The notes: generated by a model from the letters alone, not told the origin. A DNA stretch of 64,000 nt from UBA7455 sp026713185 (GCA_963665785.1 OY762456.1:620001-684000); one strand, 5' to 3'; counted from the first letter of the stretch, positions 51,827-61,390 are shown. Translations and numbers: made by a program.

Positions 51827-53113
51827 TTAAAAGGCAGTCTGTTCTGATTCGATAATACCGTTAAATAGTTTATTACGGGCTTCCTGTAACAGCTCAGCCG
51901 AATCATTATCACTCATAGCGTAGGCGGCCTTATCGAGTATTTCAAAGTCGATCCCAGGCTTCAAATAATCCTTGGCGTTGGGCAGTGATTTGAATTTTTC
52001 ATAGGGCGTCATCATCTCATCGTATGGATATGTCTTCCTTTCTTTGCCTTTGGCATCAGTGATGGTGACGGGGAATAAGCAAGGTCTGTGATAGTTGATA
52101 TGGGCATTCAAATAACACTTGTTAAACACATCCACCTGGTCGGCATAGTGTTGTGGAATATGCGCATGGCCAAACTGTTTCCGGATAACATGGCCGTTTT
52201 TAGATTCCACCAAGGCATTATCGTTGCTGTGTCTTGACCTGGATTTAGTGAACTCTACGTGCAGTTTTTTGAGTAGTTTAGCGACCGTTTTATTGACGTA
52301 TTCGGAACCATTATCCGAGTGGAACGCAAGGATGACAAACGGGAAGAATTCAAGCATCTGTTGCAATGCTGGTATGAGAAAACGCTCGCTGATCTTCTCC
52401 ACGCAGGCGGCAACTTCCATCTGCGTCACCTCATCTACTTGGGAGATAGCGACAGCTATCGCTGTCTTGTAATTGATGTGATACAAGCCCTTACGCCCAT
52501 CCAGATCGCCCTGGTGCACTGAATCAATGCGCAGGTAGCCGGGTTGCCCATAGGGACATGGCTTGCGGCGTTCGCCAATAGTGGACGCTTTCGGTTTCGT
52601 TTTTTTGTAGGTGTAGCGACAGCGCGTATAGACCTTTGATTTACGCAGATTGTAAAGGTGCGCTACTGAGATCGTTGACAGTCGTTCATAGGCTGAATCA
52701 CCAAATACTCGATAAGCCCGTTCACAGAGCTTCTTCAGCGCCTTGCCATTAGGCTGGTCATGCAGGCTATCCAGGGTTGCGATTAACTGAATGTCGGCGT
52801 TGGTATAGCGCCGTGCGAAACCGTTACTGGTGCGCTGACGTCGCACCAACCGACCGACTCGACGTTGCTGTTGGATGAGTCGGGTCAACTGCCGCCGGGA
52901 GTAGCCGCTGATCTTCGCCATGTAGCGAATGAGGATGCCCTTTTCCTGACGCTTCAACTGGCCATAGTTAAAGCGGATCAAGGTGCTTTGAATCCACTTG
53001 TAGCGACTGACTTTATCGTCAAGGATCTGGAAGGCAATCAACTGTGTACCGATGAGAAATTGCTGTACTTGATCAACGGTGTTGAGGTCTTGTTCATTCA
53101 TGATGGTTTTCAT
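51827..53113 (-). CDS. DDE integrase-core transposase
   Basis: 428 residues. An N-terminal helical part with an HTH-like ISGYSRRQLTRLIQQQ is followed by an rve-type catalytic core. First Asp is in YLRIDSVHQGDLDG, second Asp in FHSDNGSEYVNK, and Glu in NDNALVESKNGHVIRK, giving a complete DDE triad. Length and layout are near IS481/ISNCY-like elements. The frame is intact and may be active. Met5 (53101) is an alternative start. Its AT-rich codon use contrasts with the GC-rich island to its left. Confidence 0.85.
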   Translation of the reverse strand: MKTIMNEQDLNTVDQVQQFLIGTQLIAFQILDDKVSRYKWIQSTLIRFNYGQLKRQEKGILIRYMAKISGYSRRQLTRLIQQQRRVGRLVRRQRTSNGFARRYTNADIQLIATLDSLHDQPNGKALKKLCERAYRVFGDSAYERLSTISVAHLYNLRKSKVYTRCRYTYKKTKPKASTIGERRKPCPYGQPGYLRIDSVHQGDLDGRKGLYHINYKTAIAVAISQVDEVTQMEVAACVEKISERFLIPALQQMLEFFPFVILAFHSDNGSEYVNKTVAKLLKKLHVEFTKSRSRHSNDNALVESKNGHVIRKQFGHAHIPQHYADQVDVFNKCYLNAHINYHRPCLFPVTITDAKGKERKTYPYDEMMTPYEKFKSLPNAKDYLKPGIDFEILDKAAYAMSDNDSAELLQEARNKLFNGIIESEQTAF

Positions 53114-53149
53114 TCTCCTATCATGAACAAAAGGGGAGTTAACGTCTTA

Positions 53150-53203
53150 GTTCAGCGCCATTTCATATTAGAATCAACTGAATCGTTCAGCGCCATTTCA
53201 TGT
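53150..53203. repeat. Right end of the IS with doubled 17-bp motif
   Basis: GTTCAGCGCCATTTCAT occurs at 53150-53166 and 53185-53201, spaced 35 bases, just upstream of the transposase start. Nested repeats like these are transposase-binding sites at IS ends. I could not find a matching inverted end on the left. Confidence 0.6.
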
Positions 53204-54288
53204 TGGACAAGACTACTACCAGGGTCGTTGAAAAGGGCGGCGATGAATATACATTCCGGCGATACACAAACGGCGCGACCACAGGCCTGGAATCTTCCAC
53301 TGGTGTGATGTGGCAGATCAAGTTCGACGACAGTAATCGCGTAAGAGTGTTGGCAAGACCGGATAGCACTTTGACCTACACTTTCAACGCGTCTGGCAAC
53401 GTCTCGACACTAACTGAGGCAACGGCCGACAGCAAATTGATCCAAGAGTTAACTTACGACGATGTCGGACGATTGACGAACCTGCGTGTTGCTGAAGCGG
53501 GCTCCGCTGACGAGCAATTAACCGACATTTTGTACGAGCGTGGCAATGTCCGGGTGTCGGGTCCGGGAATGGCGTTCGCGTACGAAGTATCAGCCAACGA
53601 CTTGATAGAGTGGGTTCGAAAGGACGACGAGACGATTGTCACCGAATACAACCCTAATGGAGATTTGACGAGACTGGGTTCGGAAGAACGCTCGGTATCG
53701 TTCGAGCGCAACGCATTAGGTCGGATCGTCGCGACGAGCTATCCAAACGACCTCACCATCCGGTACACTTACGACGATCTTGGCAACCGGGAGTTGGTTG
53801 AATACGGCCCTGGCGGAACAGCAGAGTATGAGCACGATGCGGCAGGAAACATAGTCAGTATCCTGCTTGATAACGAATCGGGAGAGACGCAAGTTCAAAG
53901 TTTGGATATTGGTGCAATGAATCGAGTAGAACGGGTCGAATACGAGGGTTGGCTCGGTGTTGATGTCAAATATGACGAGATGGACCGCCCGATTGCTTTC
54001 AGGAAGTTGACCGATGATGTAACGTTACCGACTCCGGCGGAATTGGTGGAAATCGCGTATACGGAGACTGGACGCATCGCGAAGATCAAGTCACAGACCA
54101 CTGGCGAATCTTGGGTTCCGGAAGATGGCTGGCCCATAAACGAGGCGAATGAGGTTACCGATCCCCGAGCTGAGATCCTGGGAAGAAAACTCCGCGGAAA
54201 AGCACATCCAGACTATGGGGTTGTCGAGTTTGTGGAAACGACGTTCGATGCCGTACCCGTAGCCCCCCTGGAGCTAGTGTCGCGTCAC
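53204..54288 (+). pseudogene. RHS/YD-repeat protein fragment, cut at both ends by IS elements
   Basis: The open frame 53200-54327 has repeated YD-type motifs (LTYDDVGRLTNL, VTEYNPNGDLTRL, IRYTYDDLGNRELV, AEYEHDAAGNIVS, VKYDEMDRPIAF), as in RHS and wall-associated repeat proteins. Its ATG lies inside the end of the DDE-transposase IS. Its last 13 codons are the left inverted repeat of the ISAs1-type element, so neither end is native. What remains is about 360 residues of the shell-forming repeats, and the toxin tip and export region are gone. Not likely functional. Confidence 0.8.
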
Positions 54289-56393
54289 CAGGGCGATCTT
54301 AAAGTCGTGTCCAAGCGTTTGAACTAATTATTCTATCTTTGCTACTGGACAAAGGGGCAGGTTTGCGTGATAATGCTCGGTAATTTGACGTTTGGGAGCA
54401 TTGTGATGGGGAAGGCGCGGGACGGGCTTGGCTATTCGTTGTCTCAGGTTTCGGTGCGTCCGGTTCGGGACGCGGCGGAGCGGGCGGAGTGGGACCGGGT
54501 GATGGACACTGGTCACTACTTGGGCTTCCGGGGGATGTTCGGCGGCGGCCTTCGGCATGTGGCGGCGGGACCGGACGGACAATGGCTGGCGCTTTTGGGC
54601 TGGTGTTCGGGGGCGTTCAAGGCGCAAGCCAGGGATGGGTGGATCGGCTGGGCAGCGGAGCAGCAATTCCGTCGGCTGCACTTGGTGGCGAACAACTGTC
54701 GTTTTCTGGTTCTGCCTGCGGCTCGGGTTCGCAACCTCGCCTCGCGGGTGCTGGCGCTCTCCGTTCGCCGCCTGTCTAGCGACATGGAGACGCTGTTCGG
54801 GCATCCGGTGCTGCTGGCCGAGACCTTTGTGGACCCGTCCCGGTTCAAGGGCACTTGCTATTTGGCGGCAAACTGGACGTCGGTTGGTCAGACCAAGGGC
54901 TTCGCCCGGTCGGGCGGCGGTTGGGTCGAGCATGGGCAGCCGAAGGCGATGTTGGTGTACCCGCTGGTACGGGGCGCGCGGGAGGCACTCGGCGGGCTTG
55001 ACGAACCGGCGTCGTGGGGCTGCGGGCGCGGGCAGCCGGAGGTGCCGTCGGCGGGGCGGCTACGTAGCCTGTTCGATTGCCTGCGCGGTGTCCCCGAGTT
55101 CCGCTCGGCGCGGGGCGTGCGCCACTCGCTGGCGAGTGTTTTGGCGATCTCGGCGGCGGCGAAGCTCGCCGGGGCACAGGGGGCGGCCGCCATATCCGAG
55201 TTCGCGCAACGGCTGGACCAGCCGCAGTTGGCGGCCGTGCGGGCCTTCCGCAGCCCGACGACAGGGCAACGGACGCCGCCCTCGCGCGCGAGCATCCATC
55301 GCATCCTGTCGGCGTTGGACCCGGACGCACTCGATGCGGCGGTGCGGGCCTTCACGGCGGCGCGGCAAGCGCCCGACGGGGCCTTGGCCATCGACGGCAA
55401 GTCGGCCCCACTCAACCGCCCGGGCGGCCCCGACCCGGACCGGATGTTCATCGCCGCAGTGGTGCACGGCGCGGGCCTGGTGGCGGGGCAGGTCGCTTCG
55501 GACAGTGCTGGCGGGGAGATCCTTGGGGCGCGGCGGCTGATCCGCGAGTTGGACGTGGCGGACCGTTTGTTGACGCTCGACGCCCTACATAGCTGCCCCA
55601 AGACCGCCAGCCTCATCGTCGAGAAGGGAGCGGACTACGTCATGCCGGTGAAGGGCAACCACCAGGACCTGCTGGACGATCTCCAGGCGTTCGATTGGGA
55701 CGCCGCCCCCGCGTTTAGCACTGCGGACAAGGGCCACGGGCGACTCGAGGTGCGAACCTGCGCCCTGGTCCCGCTCGACGGCGTCGATGCGGGCGTCGCG
55801 GCCCTGCCGGGTCGGCGCCAAGCGTTCCGCATCGTGCGCGAGCGGACCGTGATCTCGACCGGCAAATGCTCCGTCGAGGCCACCCACGGCCTCACCTCCC
55901 TGGGGCCGGAGCGGGCCGGGCCAGCCGAAGTGCTCGCCCTCAACCGTGGCCATTGGGAGATCGAGAACCGCCTGCACTACGTGCGCGACTTCTCCTACGA
56001 CGAAGACCGCTCCCGCGTGCGTAACGGCAAGCTGCCGCGCAACCTCGCCTGCCTATCCAACGCCGCCATCTCCATCGTCCGCCTGCGCGGTCGCTTCCGA
56101 CACCAGCCCCAAGCCCACCGACACTACGCCGCCCGGCAGGACGAGGCCCTGCGCGAAGTGCTCAGCACCGCCTGACCCCAAAACGCCAACCCAATCGCCC
56201 CACAACGTCGGCGGCGACATGCGCGCTCGCCTGCGACCTCGGTACCCAACCCCAGCCTTAGAATCAGGGTACCGACCAGTTCCCAAACGACTCGCAAAAC
56301 CACTAAAAAACACCACTGAAAAAAGTAGGGTGCCAATCTGGCAACACCCCAATGCAACTGACTTCAGAGCGACTCAACTTTAAGATCGCCCTG
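54289..56393 (+). mobile_element. ISAs1-type insertion sequence, 2105 bp
   Basis: CAGGGCGATCTTAAAGT at 54289-54305 is exactly inverted at 56377-56393. These 17-bp ends start CAGGGCG as in ISAs1 relatives. They enclose one transposase gene. I see no clear target duplication (left flank GCGTCAC, right flank GCTCACA). GC content is much higher than in the RHS and GntR genes on either side. About 200 bases after the transposase are non-coding, up to the right end. Confidence 0.85.
54406..56175 (+). CDS. ISAs1-family transposase with N-terminal DruA (DUF4338) domain
   Basis: 589 residues from an ATG with GGGAG at seven bases; the frame is open from 54367. Residues about 10-200 match DUF4338/DruA: ERAEWDRVMDTGHYLGFRGM, then LALLGWCSGAFKAQARDGWI, NNCRFLVLP and GTCYLAANWTSVGQTKGF. 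About 220-585 is an ISAs1 DDE transposase: SLASVLAISAAAKLAGAQG, ALAIDGKSAP (first Asp), LLTLDALHSC, YVMPVKGNHQDLLDD and GHWEIENRLHYVRD (final Glu). DruA is otherwise known from Druantia phage-defence operons; none of their other genes are here. The domain may assist target or substrate DNA handling. Confidence 0.85.
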   Translation: MGKARDGLGYSLSQVSVRPVRDAAERAEWDRVMDTGHYLGFRGMFGGGLRHVAAGPDGQWLALLGWCSGAFKAQARDGWIGWAAEQQFRRLHLVANNCRFLVLPAARVRNLASRVLALSVRRLSSDMETLFGHPVLLAETFVDPSRFKGTCYLAANWTSVGQTKGFARSGGGWVEHGQPKAMLVYPLVRGAREALGGLDEPASWGCGRGQPEVPSAGRLRSLFDCLRGVPEFRSARGVRHSLASVLAISAAAKLAGAQGAAAISEFAQRLDQPQLAAVRAFRSPTTGQRTPPSRASIHRILSALDPDALDAAVRAFTAARQAPDGALAIDGKSAPLNRPGGPDPDRMFIAAVVHGAGLVAGQVASDSAGGEILGARRLIRELDVADRLLTLDALHSCPKTASLIVEKGADYVMPVKGNHQDLLDDLQAFDWDAAPAFSTADKGHGRLEVRTCALVPLDGVDAGVAALPGRRQAFRIVRERTVISTGKCSVEATHGLTSLGPERAGPAEVLALNRGHWEIENRLHYVRDFSYDEDRSRVRNGKLPRNLACLSNAAISIVRLRGRFRHQPQAHRHYAARQDEALREVLSTA

Positions 56394-56472
56394 GCTCACA
56401 GTCTAAATGTGTAGCTGTGCGTTGTTCCTTTAGATAAGATAACGTGCTTGTTTTGATCGCTGGTTTGCTACG

Positions 56473-56562
56473 TGGAGTCATAAGTGGCCCGACAACCGCT
56501 GAAAGTTGCTGAATACCTGGAGACATAAGTGGCCCGACAACCGCTGAAAGTTGCAGAAATAG
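56473..56562 (+). repeat. 45-bp tandem duplication over the GntR gene start
   Basis: The unit beginning TGGAG and containing CATAAGTGGCCCGACAACCG occurs at 56473 and again at 56518. The first copy encodes a 14-codon frame (GTG at 56484) with the same start as the regulator, MARQPLKVAE. It ends in TAA at 56526-56528, directly touching the GTG of the real gene. Confidence 0.85.
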
Positions 56563-57224
56563 TTGCACGAGACATTGTGAGTTCGATTGCCGATGGCAAT
56601 TCGTCACCGGGCGATATGCTTGAGTCGGAGGCTGACATGCTAGTTACATTTGGCGTCAGTCGGGGAACGCTCCGGGAAGCCTTGCGTTTGTTGGAATCGC
56701 AGGGGCTTGTCCAGTTGAAGCCTGGACCCCGTGGTGGTCCGGTGGTTGGTGTACCGGATCCCGCGTATCTGGGGAAAACCATCAGCCTGTTTTTACGTAT
56801 GATGGGTGCGACCTATGATGACCTCTGTGAATGTATGATTCTTGTCGCACCGCGAATGACGGAGTTGGCGGCACGCAACTGTGACAAGGAGGAAGCACGG
56901 GTTGCACTGGCGCCCTGGCTCAAGGGTGAAGAGCGGGTCGACGATGCAGGCTTCCATCGAATTGTTTACGGGTTTTCGGGCAATCCGGTTTTAGCGATGT
57001 TTATCACCGCAATCGAATCGCTATTGTTGGAACACATGCTTCCTGCTATCACCCGTGACTTTGAACATGTGGTACACGATGAACATATTGAGCTTGCAAG
57101 GGCCATTGTGGCGAAACAGCGTCACAAGTCGCGAAGGTTAATGGATGTGCATGCGAAAAAAGTCGCTGACTTTTGTCGATCGAATAATCCAGCGATGGTT
57201 AACCAGCCGGTTGAATGGCGTTAG
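56529..57224 (+). CDS. GntR-family transcriptional regulator, FCD type
   Basis: 231 residues. A winged HTH is at 10-70 (GDMLESEADMLVTFGVSRGT, LREALRLLESQGLVQLKPGP), followed by an all-helical FCD effector domain with likely metal-binding His in FHRIVYGFSGNPVL and a later His-rich stretch (EHVVHDEHIELARAIV). It heads the hydrolase cluster in the same direction, so it is the probable regulator, responding to a carboxylate-like pathway compound. Its start is preceded by a duplicated copy ending in a stop at the GTG, which may couple or dampen translation. Confidence 0.88.
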   Translation: MARQPLKVAEIVARDIVSSIADGNSSPGDMLESEADMLVTFGVSRGTLREALRLLESQGLVQLKPGPRGGPVVGVPDPAYLGKTISLFLRMMGATYDDLCECMILVAPRMTELAARNCDKEEARVALAPWLKGEERVDDAGFHRIVYGFSGNPVLAMFITAIESLLLEHMLPAITRDFEHVVHDEHIELARAIVAKQRHKSRRLMDVHAKKVADFCRSNNPAMVNQPVEWR

Positions 57225-57366
57225 TCGATTTGTAATATTCAGAGACTATATTTCGGGACTATTCTGGTCCATTAAATAACAATCATTATTAGAAATTAGT
57301 TGCATTAGGTGAGTCGCCTGATGGATACTTTGTGTCCTGTTTGTTGCTCTTGGGGAAGGAAATACT

Positions 57367-58566
57367 TTGTCCTTGACTGAAATCGCGATGCTGCGTCAGG
57401 CCGATCAGTATTATGCTCACAGGATGTACTATGAGGGTGTCTTCGAAAAAAACGAGGACATGAGCTATATCTTTCAGTGGTTCCTGGGACAAGAAGCGAA
57501 CTATGGTTCTACCACTGGTGAGCTCTTTTACGCCGCGTCACAGATTGAGGATGGCGATCTAAAGAGCTGGAGCAAGGTCTTCGGAGAACTGGCCCAGCGG
57601 GTTGAGGCGAGGGCAGAGGCATCGCTGGCGAAGGGCCACATGGTGAGCGCCCGTGAAGGTTACCTTAGAGCCAGTAACTACTATCGTGTGAGAGCAGTAA
57701 AGGCTGAAGAGTTTAATGCCGATCATTACGTGAACCTGCTCACCAAGTCCCGATCTGTATTCCATAAGGCCTGTCCGCTGTTTGATCCACCCATCGAACC
57801 GACTGACTTTCCGTATGAGGGTAAGTCGCTGCCTGGCTATTTCTGGAAGGCTGCCGATGACGGCAAAAAACGCAAAACCCTGGTCATGATCGGTGGCGGT
57901 GAAACCGTTACTGAAGATATGTTTTTCTATCTCGGCCCCCATGCCGTCAGGCGGGGCTACAACTTCGCGACTGCCGACTTTCCCGGCCAGGGGATTACGC
58001 CCGATGATGGCTTTGTCTTCAGGCCCGATGGCGAGGTTCCGATAGGCGCGATTCTGGATCATATACTTGAACGAGATGACGTAGACGCTGATCGAGTAGC
58101 CGCAGCGGGTCAGAGCTACGGTGGTTATTTTGTTCCCCGGGCAGCCTGTTACGATAAACGTATCAAGGCCTGTATCGGCAATGCGGTGATCTTTCACCTG
58201 CCAGGAATCATCGGCCAGTATTTCGATGACCTCGAGACGAATAAAGCCAGGCGCGATAACCCCATGAGTCGGTGGAAATGGAAATGGAACGTGGAAACAC
58301 CCGCAGAGTTCCGGGCAAGACAGGAAGAACTGACCTATGATCCGTCCCTGCTGACCTGCCCGACCTTAAGCATTGTTGGCGAGGGGGAGTATCAGAATAA
58401 ATTGATGCAGGAGCAGACAAAGACCGCGATAGAGCGCTCACCAAACGAACACAGTAAGGCGGTAATCCCGCCACTTAACGAAGGCGGTGCGCATCACTGT
58501 ACCTGGGAAAATACTTATCTTGCTGCCCAGATCACGTTTGACTGGCTCGATGAGCTGTTTGACTGA
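57367..58566 (+). CDS. Alpha/beta hydrolase, paralog 1 of 3
   Basis: 399 residues from a TTG with GAAGGA at seven bases; ATG at 57388 is the alternative. A helical N-terminal cap (about 1-150) contains QADQYYAHRMYY and FYAASQIEDG. The hydrolase domain has MIGGGET, the nucleophile elbow AGQSYGGYFVPRA with Ser250, and the catalytic His in GGAHHCTWENTYLAAQ. Layout and length fit the DUF1100/FrsA-like and 2,6-dihydroxypseudooxynicotine hydrolase group, which cleave C-C or ester bonds. It is first of three paralogs in this cluster. Confidence 0.82.
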   Translation: MSLTEIAMLRQADQYYAHRMYYEGVFEKNEDMSYIFQWFLGQEANYGSTTGELFYAASQIEDGDLKSWSKVFGELAQRVEARAEASLAKGHMVSAREGYLRASNYYRVRAVKAEEFNADHYVNLLTKSRSVFHKACPLFDPPIEPTDFPYEGKSLPGYFWKAADDGKKRKTLVMIGGGETVTEDMFFYLGPHAVRRGYNFATADFPGQGITPDDGFVFRPDGEVPIGAILDHILERDDVDADRVAAAGQSYGGYFVPRAACYDKRIKACIGNAVIFHLPGIIGQYFDDLETNKARRDNPMSRWKWKWNVETPAEFRARQEELTYDPSLLTCPTLSIVGEGEYQNKLMQEQTKTAIERSPNEHSKAVIPPLNEGGAHHCTWENTYLAAQITFDWLDELFD

Positions 58567-58584
58567 ATTGGCAAGTGGCCGCCT

Positions 58585-58685
58585 CGTCATCCTGACCCGG
58601 AGGCGAAGGATCTCGCTTGTCCTGCTTGTCCTGAGCATAGCGAAGGAATCCGGCAGCGGGATTCTTCTCCTCGCTCAGAATGACG
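58585..58685. repeat. Imperfect inverted-repeat element of a widespread type
   Basis: CGTCATCCTGA at the left and TCAGAATGACG at the right pair with one mismatch. The interior has AGCATAGCGAAGGAATCC, a string seen in many bacterial genomes between genes. It fills the gap between hydrolases 1 and 2. Confidence 0.65.
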
Positions 58686-58715
58686 GAAAAAGAAATTGGG
58701 AAGAAGGTTGAACCT

Positions 58716-59927
58716 ATGGGAAGCGAGGGAAAGAGAACGACTGAAGGCGCCATGAAGTATCAGGTGGATCAGTTTTTTGCCCACCGGATGTATTACGACT
58801 GTGTCTTCGAGCAAAACGAGGATATGGACTACATCTTTCAATGGCTGTTGGGACAGGAAGCCAATTACGGCTCATCCACCGGTGAGTTGTTTTATGCCGC
58901 GTCCCAGATTGAGGATGGTAATTACCAGAGCTGGAGGGAAGTCTTTGGTGAACTGAGCGAACGTGTACAAGCCCGTGCTGAAGCATCGCTCGCGAAAGGC
59001 CATAAAGTCAGTGCACGAGAAGGATTCCTGAGGGCCAGCAATTACTACCGCATAACCGCGGTACAGGCTGAACAGTTCGTCGCCGAGGACTACGTCAAAC
59101 GAATCAGCAGGTCCCGTGCTGTTTTCCACAAAGCCTGCCCGCTGTTTGACCCACCTATCGAGCCCATCAAGATCCCGTTTCACGGAAAATCTCTTCCGGG
59201 ATATTTCTGGAAGGTCGCCGATGATGGCAGGAAACGCAAGACCTTGATCATGATCGGCGGTGGTGAAACAGTGATCGAGGACATGTTCTTCTACCTTGGT
59301 CCCCACGCCGTGCGGCGCGGTTATAACTTCGTTACGGCGGATATTCCTGGCCAGGGTATGACGCCGGAAGATGGTTTTCCCTTCAGTGCGGACTCGGAGA
59401 TCTCTATTGGGGCTGTCCTAGACTACGTACTCGATCGACCGGAAGTCGATGCAGAACGCGTGGCTTCCGCAGGGCAGAGTCTTGGCGGTTATTTCGTCCC
59501 CAGGGCGGCCTGTTTTGATAAACGTATCAAGGCGGTGATTGGTAACGCCCTTTATTATCAACCCATAAACGTGACTCGCCAGCACATAGTCAATGCCGAT
59601 GCCAATGCCGCCAGGCGTGATAACCCCATGTCGGGACGCTGGAAGTGGAAATGGGACATAGAAACGCCGGAGGACTACTGGAAAAAGTTTGAGGCGATGG
59701 CCTATGACCCTGCGATGCTGACCTGCCCGGCGCTAAGCATTATCGGAGAAGGTGAGTACCAGAATAAGGTATTGCAACAGGAGACCGAGATCATCGCCAG
59801 GGCCGCACCACACTTCTCCGTCGCGAGCCCGCCGCTTAATGAAGGTGGTGCTCATCACTGTACCTGGGAGAATACCTACCTGGCTGCTCAGACGACCTTT
59901 GACTGGCTCGATGAGTTGTTTGACTGA
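58716..59927 (+). CDS. Alpha/beta hydrolase, paralog 2 of 3
   Basis: 403 residues. The frame opens at 58680, but that ATG lies in the inverted-repeat element. The ATG at 58716 has an AAGG site at eight bases and gives a start (MGSEGKRTTEGAMKYQ) that aligns with paralog 3. Motifs: QVDQFFAHRMYYDCVFEQNE, MIGGGETVIED, AGQSLGGYFVPRA (Ser nucleophile) and GGAHHCTWENTYLAAQTTFD. It is closest to paralog 1, sharing long identical blocks, so it probably arose by recent tandem duplication. The next gene, the transporter, starts 23 bases on. Confidence 0.83.
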   Translation: MGSEGKRTTEGAMKYQVDQFFAHRMYYDCVFEQNEDMDYIFQWLLGQEANYGSSTGELFYAASQIEDGNYQSWREVFGELSERVQARAEASLAKGHKVSAREGFLRASNYYRITAVQAEQFVAEDYVKRISRSRAVFHKACPLFDPPIEPIKIPFHGKSLPGYFWKVADDGRKRKTLIMIGGGETVIEDMFFYLGPHAVRRGYNFVTADIPGQGMTPEDGFPFSADSEISIGAVLDYVLDRPEVDAERVASAGQSLGGYFVPRAACFDKRIKAVIGNALYYQPINVTRQHIVNADANAARRDNPMSGRWKWKWDIETPEDYWKKFEAMAYDPAMLTCPALSIIGEGEYQNKVLQQETEIIARAAPHFSVASPPLNEGGAHHCTWENTYLAAQTTFDWLDELFD

Positions 59928-59950
59928 CATGGCCATGGGGGTGCCGAGTA

Positions 59951-61336
59951 TTGAATGAGAGAACGACAACGGCAGGTGCTGATGTAGAACCGCTTTCATG
60001 GCGGACGATAGGCTATTATGCCGGCGCTGCTGCGGGACCCAATTTCCTCTTCTACGTGGTTCTGGTGATGTACCTCTACTATTCGACAGTGAAGTTAGGT
60101 GCATCACCCGCGATTGTTGGCATGGCATTCCTTGTTTGTCGGGTCTGGGACGCGGTATCAGACCCGATGATCGGGTTCCTGAGTGACCGTACGCGGTCTC
60201 GCTTTGGCAGGCGCCGCACCTGGCTGGTGGCATCGGCCCCACTGTTTTTAGTCTTTTCCTGGATGCTCTGGTCGCCGCCGGAAGATATGAGTCCTACCGC
60301 GCTTTCGGTATGGATCGCGGTAGCCGTCTTTGGTTTCTACACCGTTTATACGGCATTTGATATTCCGCATATGGCGCTGGGCGCGGAGCTCAGTTTTTTA
60401 CCGGCGCATCGCAATCGTGTGTTTGGCGCCCGCAGTATCGTTCGCAGTATTGCGACGCTCGCAGCATTCACCGGGGGCGTCTATATCGTTACTGAAGGCA
60501 GCCGTGAAGTCGTCAGCACCATGGGCATAGTGCTCGGGGTTTTTATCGCCGTCACACTGGTCTGGTGTATGGTGAAACTGCCGCCGGAGCGTCTGGATTT
60601 TCAGGCGCGAACTTCGAGTGGTCCGATCAAAACCGTGCTGCACGTGTGGAAAAATCCGCATGCACGACTGATCCTCACTGTTGTGCTTATCGAAAATATT
60701 GGTAGCGGTGCGATCGCGTCCCTGATTCCATTTATGGTTCAGTATGTGCTGCACATGGCTGTATCGATGTCCTCTGCTTTTTTTATGTTGTACGCGGTGC
60801 TGCAACTGTTGTCGATTCCCGTCTGGGTGTGGCTGGCAAGCCGCTTCGAAAAGCGCCGACTATGGGTGGTGGCGACGCTCATGTGCGCGGTGGCCTGGGG
60901 TAGCGTGATGTTTTTAAGGGAAGGTGGCATTCCCCTCTACGTGGCATCGATGATTATAAGTGGGATGGGGACAGGATGCGGATTTTCCATTGGAATGGCG
61001 CTCAAGGCAGATGTTGTTGATGTTGACGAATACCATACCGGTGAGCGCAAGGAGGGGGCGTATTTTGCAGCCTGGGCGTTTGTCCAGAAACTCGGTGGGG
61101 CACTCATGATTGGTGTCGCGGGTATCGTGCTGGAGTTTGTCGGATTTGATCGCGATCTGGCCGAACAGACCTCCGATGTCCAGCTTTCCCTGGTGCTGCT
61201 TTATGGGTTGGGGCCGGCAATTTTCTGGGGTTTTGCAGGATTTCTTCTTTCCAGGTTCAGCCTCTCGGAAGTCGAACACCGCCGAATCCGTGACGAACTG
61301 GACCAGGGAAAATATGCCGAAGCGAAGGCGACATAA
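59951..61336 (+). CDS. GPH-type sodium/proton symporter (MFS fold)
   Basis: 461 residues from a TTG with a GGGGG run upstream. Twelve hydrophobic segments are seen. The N-terminal half has WRTIGYYAGAAAGPNFLFYV and the cation-site motif AFLVCRVWDAVSDPMIGFLS, followed by DRTRSRFGRRRTW, all typical of the glycoside-pentoside-hexuronide family. DIPHMALGAELS and a later ALKADVVDVDEYHTGERKEG are also diagnostic. It probably imports the compound acted on by the flanking hydrolases. Family members take sugars, but also sulfonated or aromatic glycosides. Confidence 0.85.
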   Translation: MNERTTTAGADVEPLSWRTIGYYAGAAAGPNFLFYVVLVMYLYYSTVKLGASPAIVGMAFLVCRVWDAVSDPMIGFLSDRTRSRFGRRRTWLVASAPLFLVFSWMLWSPPEDMSPTALSVWIAVAVFGFYTVYTAFDIPHMALGAELSFLPAHRNRVFGARSIVRSIATLAAFTGGVYIVTEGSREVVSTMGIVLGVFIAVTLVWCMVKLPPERLDFQARTSSGPIKTVLHVWKNPHARLILTVVLIENIGSGAIASLIPFMVQYVLHMAVSMSSAFFMLYAVLQLLSIPVWVWLASRFEKRRLWVVATLMCAVAWGSVMFLREGGIPLYVASMIISGMGTGCGFSIGMALKADVVDVDEYHTGERKEGAYFAAWAFVQKLGGALMIGVAGIVLEFVGFDRDLAEQTSDVQLSLVLLYGLGPAIFWGFAGFLLSRFSLSEVEHRRIRDELDQGKYAEAKAT

Positions 61337-61390
61337 GAATTGTGGGAACTGTGTACTTACAATACTGTCCCCTATTACGGAGATTGAACG

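Noticed and set aside
54406..56175. A Druantia defence system
   Set aside because: Only the DruA-like domain is present, fused to a transposase with IS ends; no helicase or other Druantia genes flank it.
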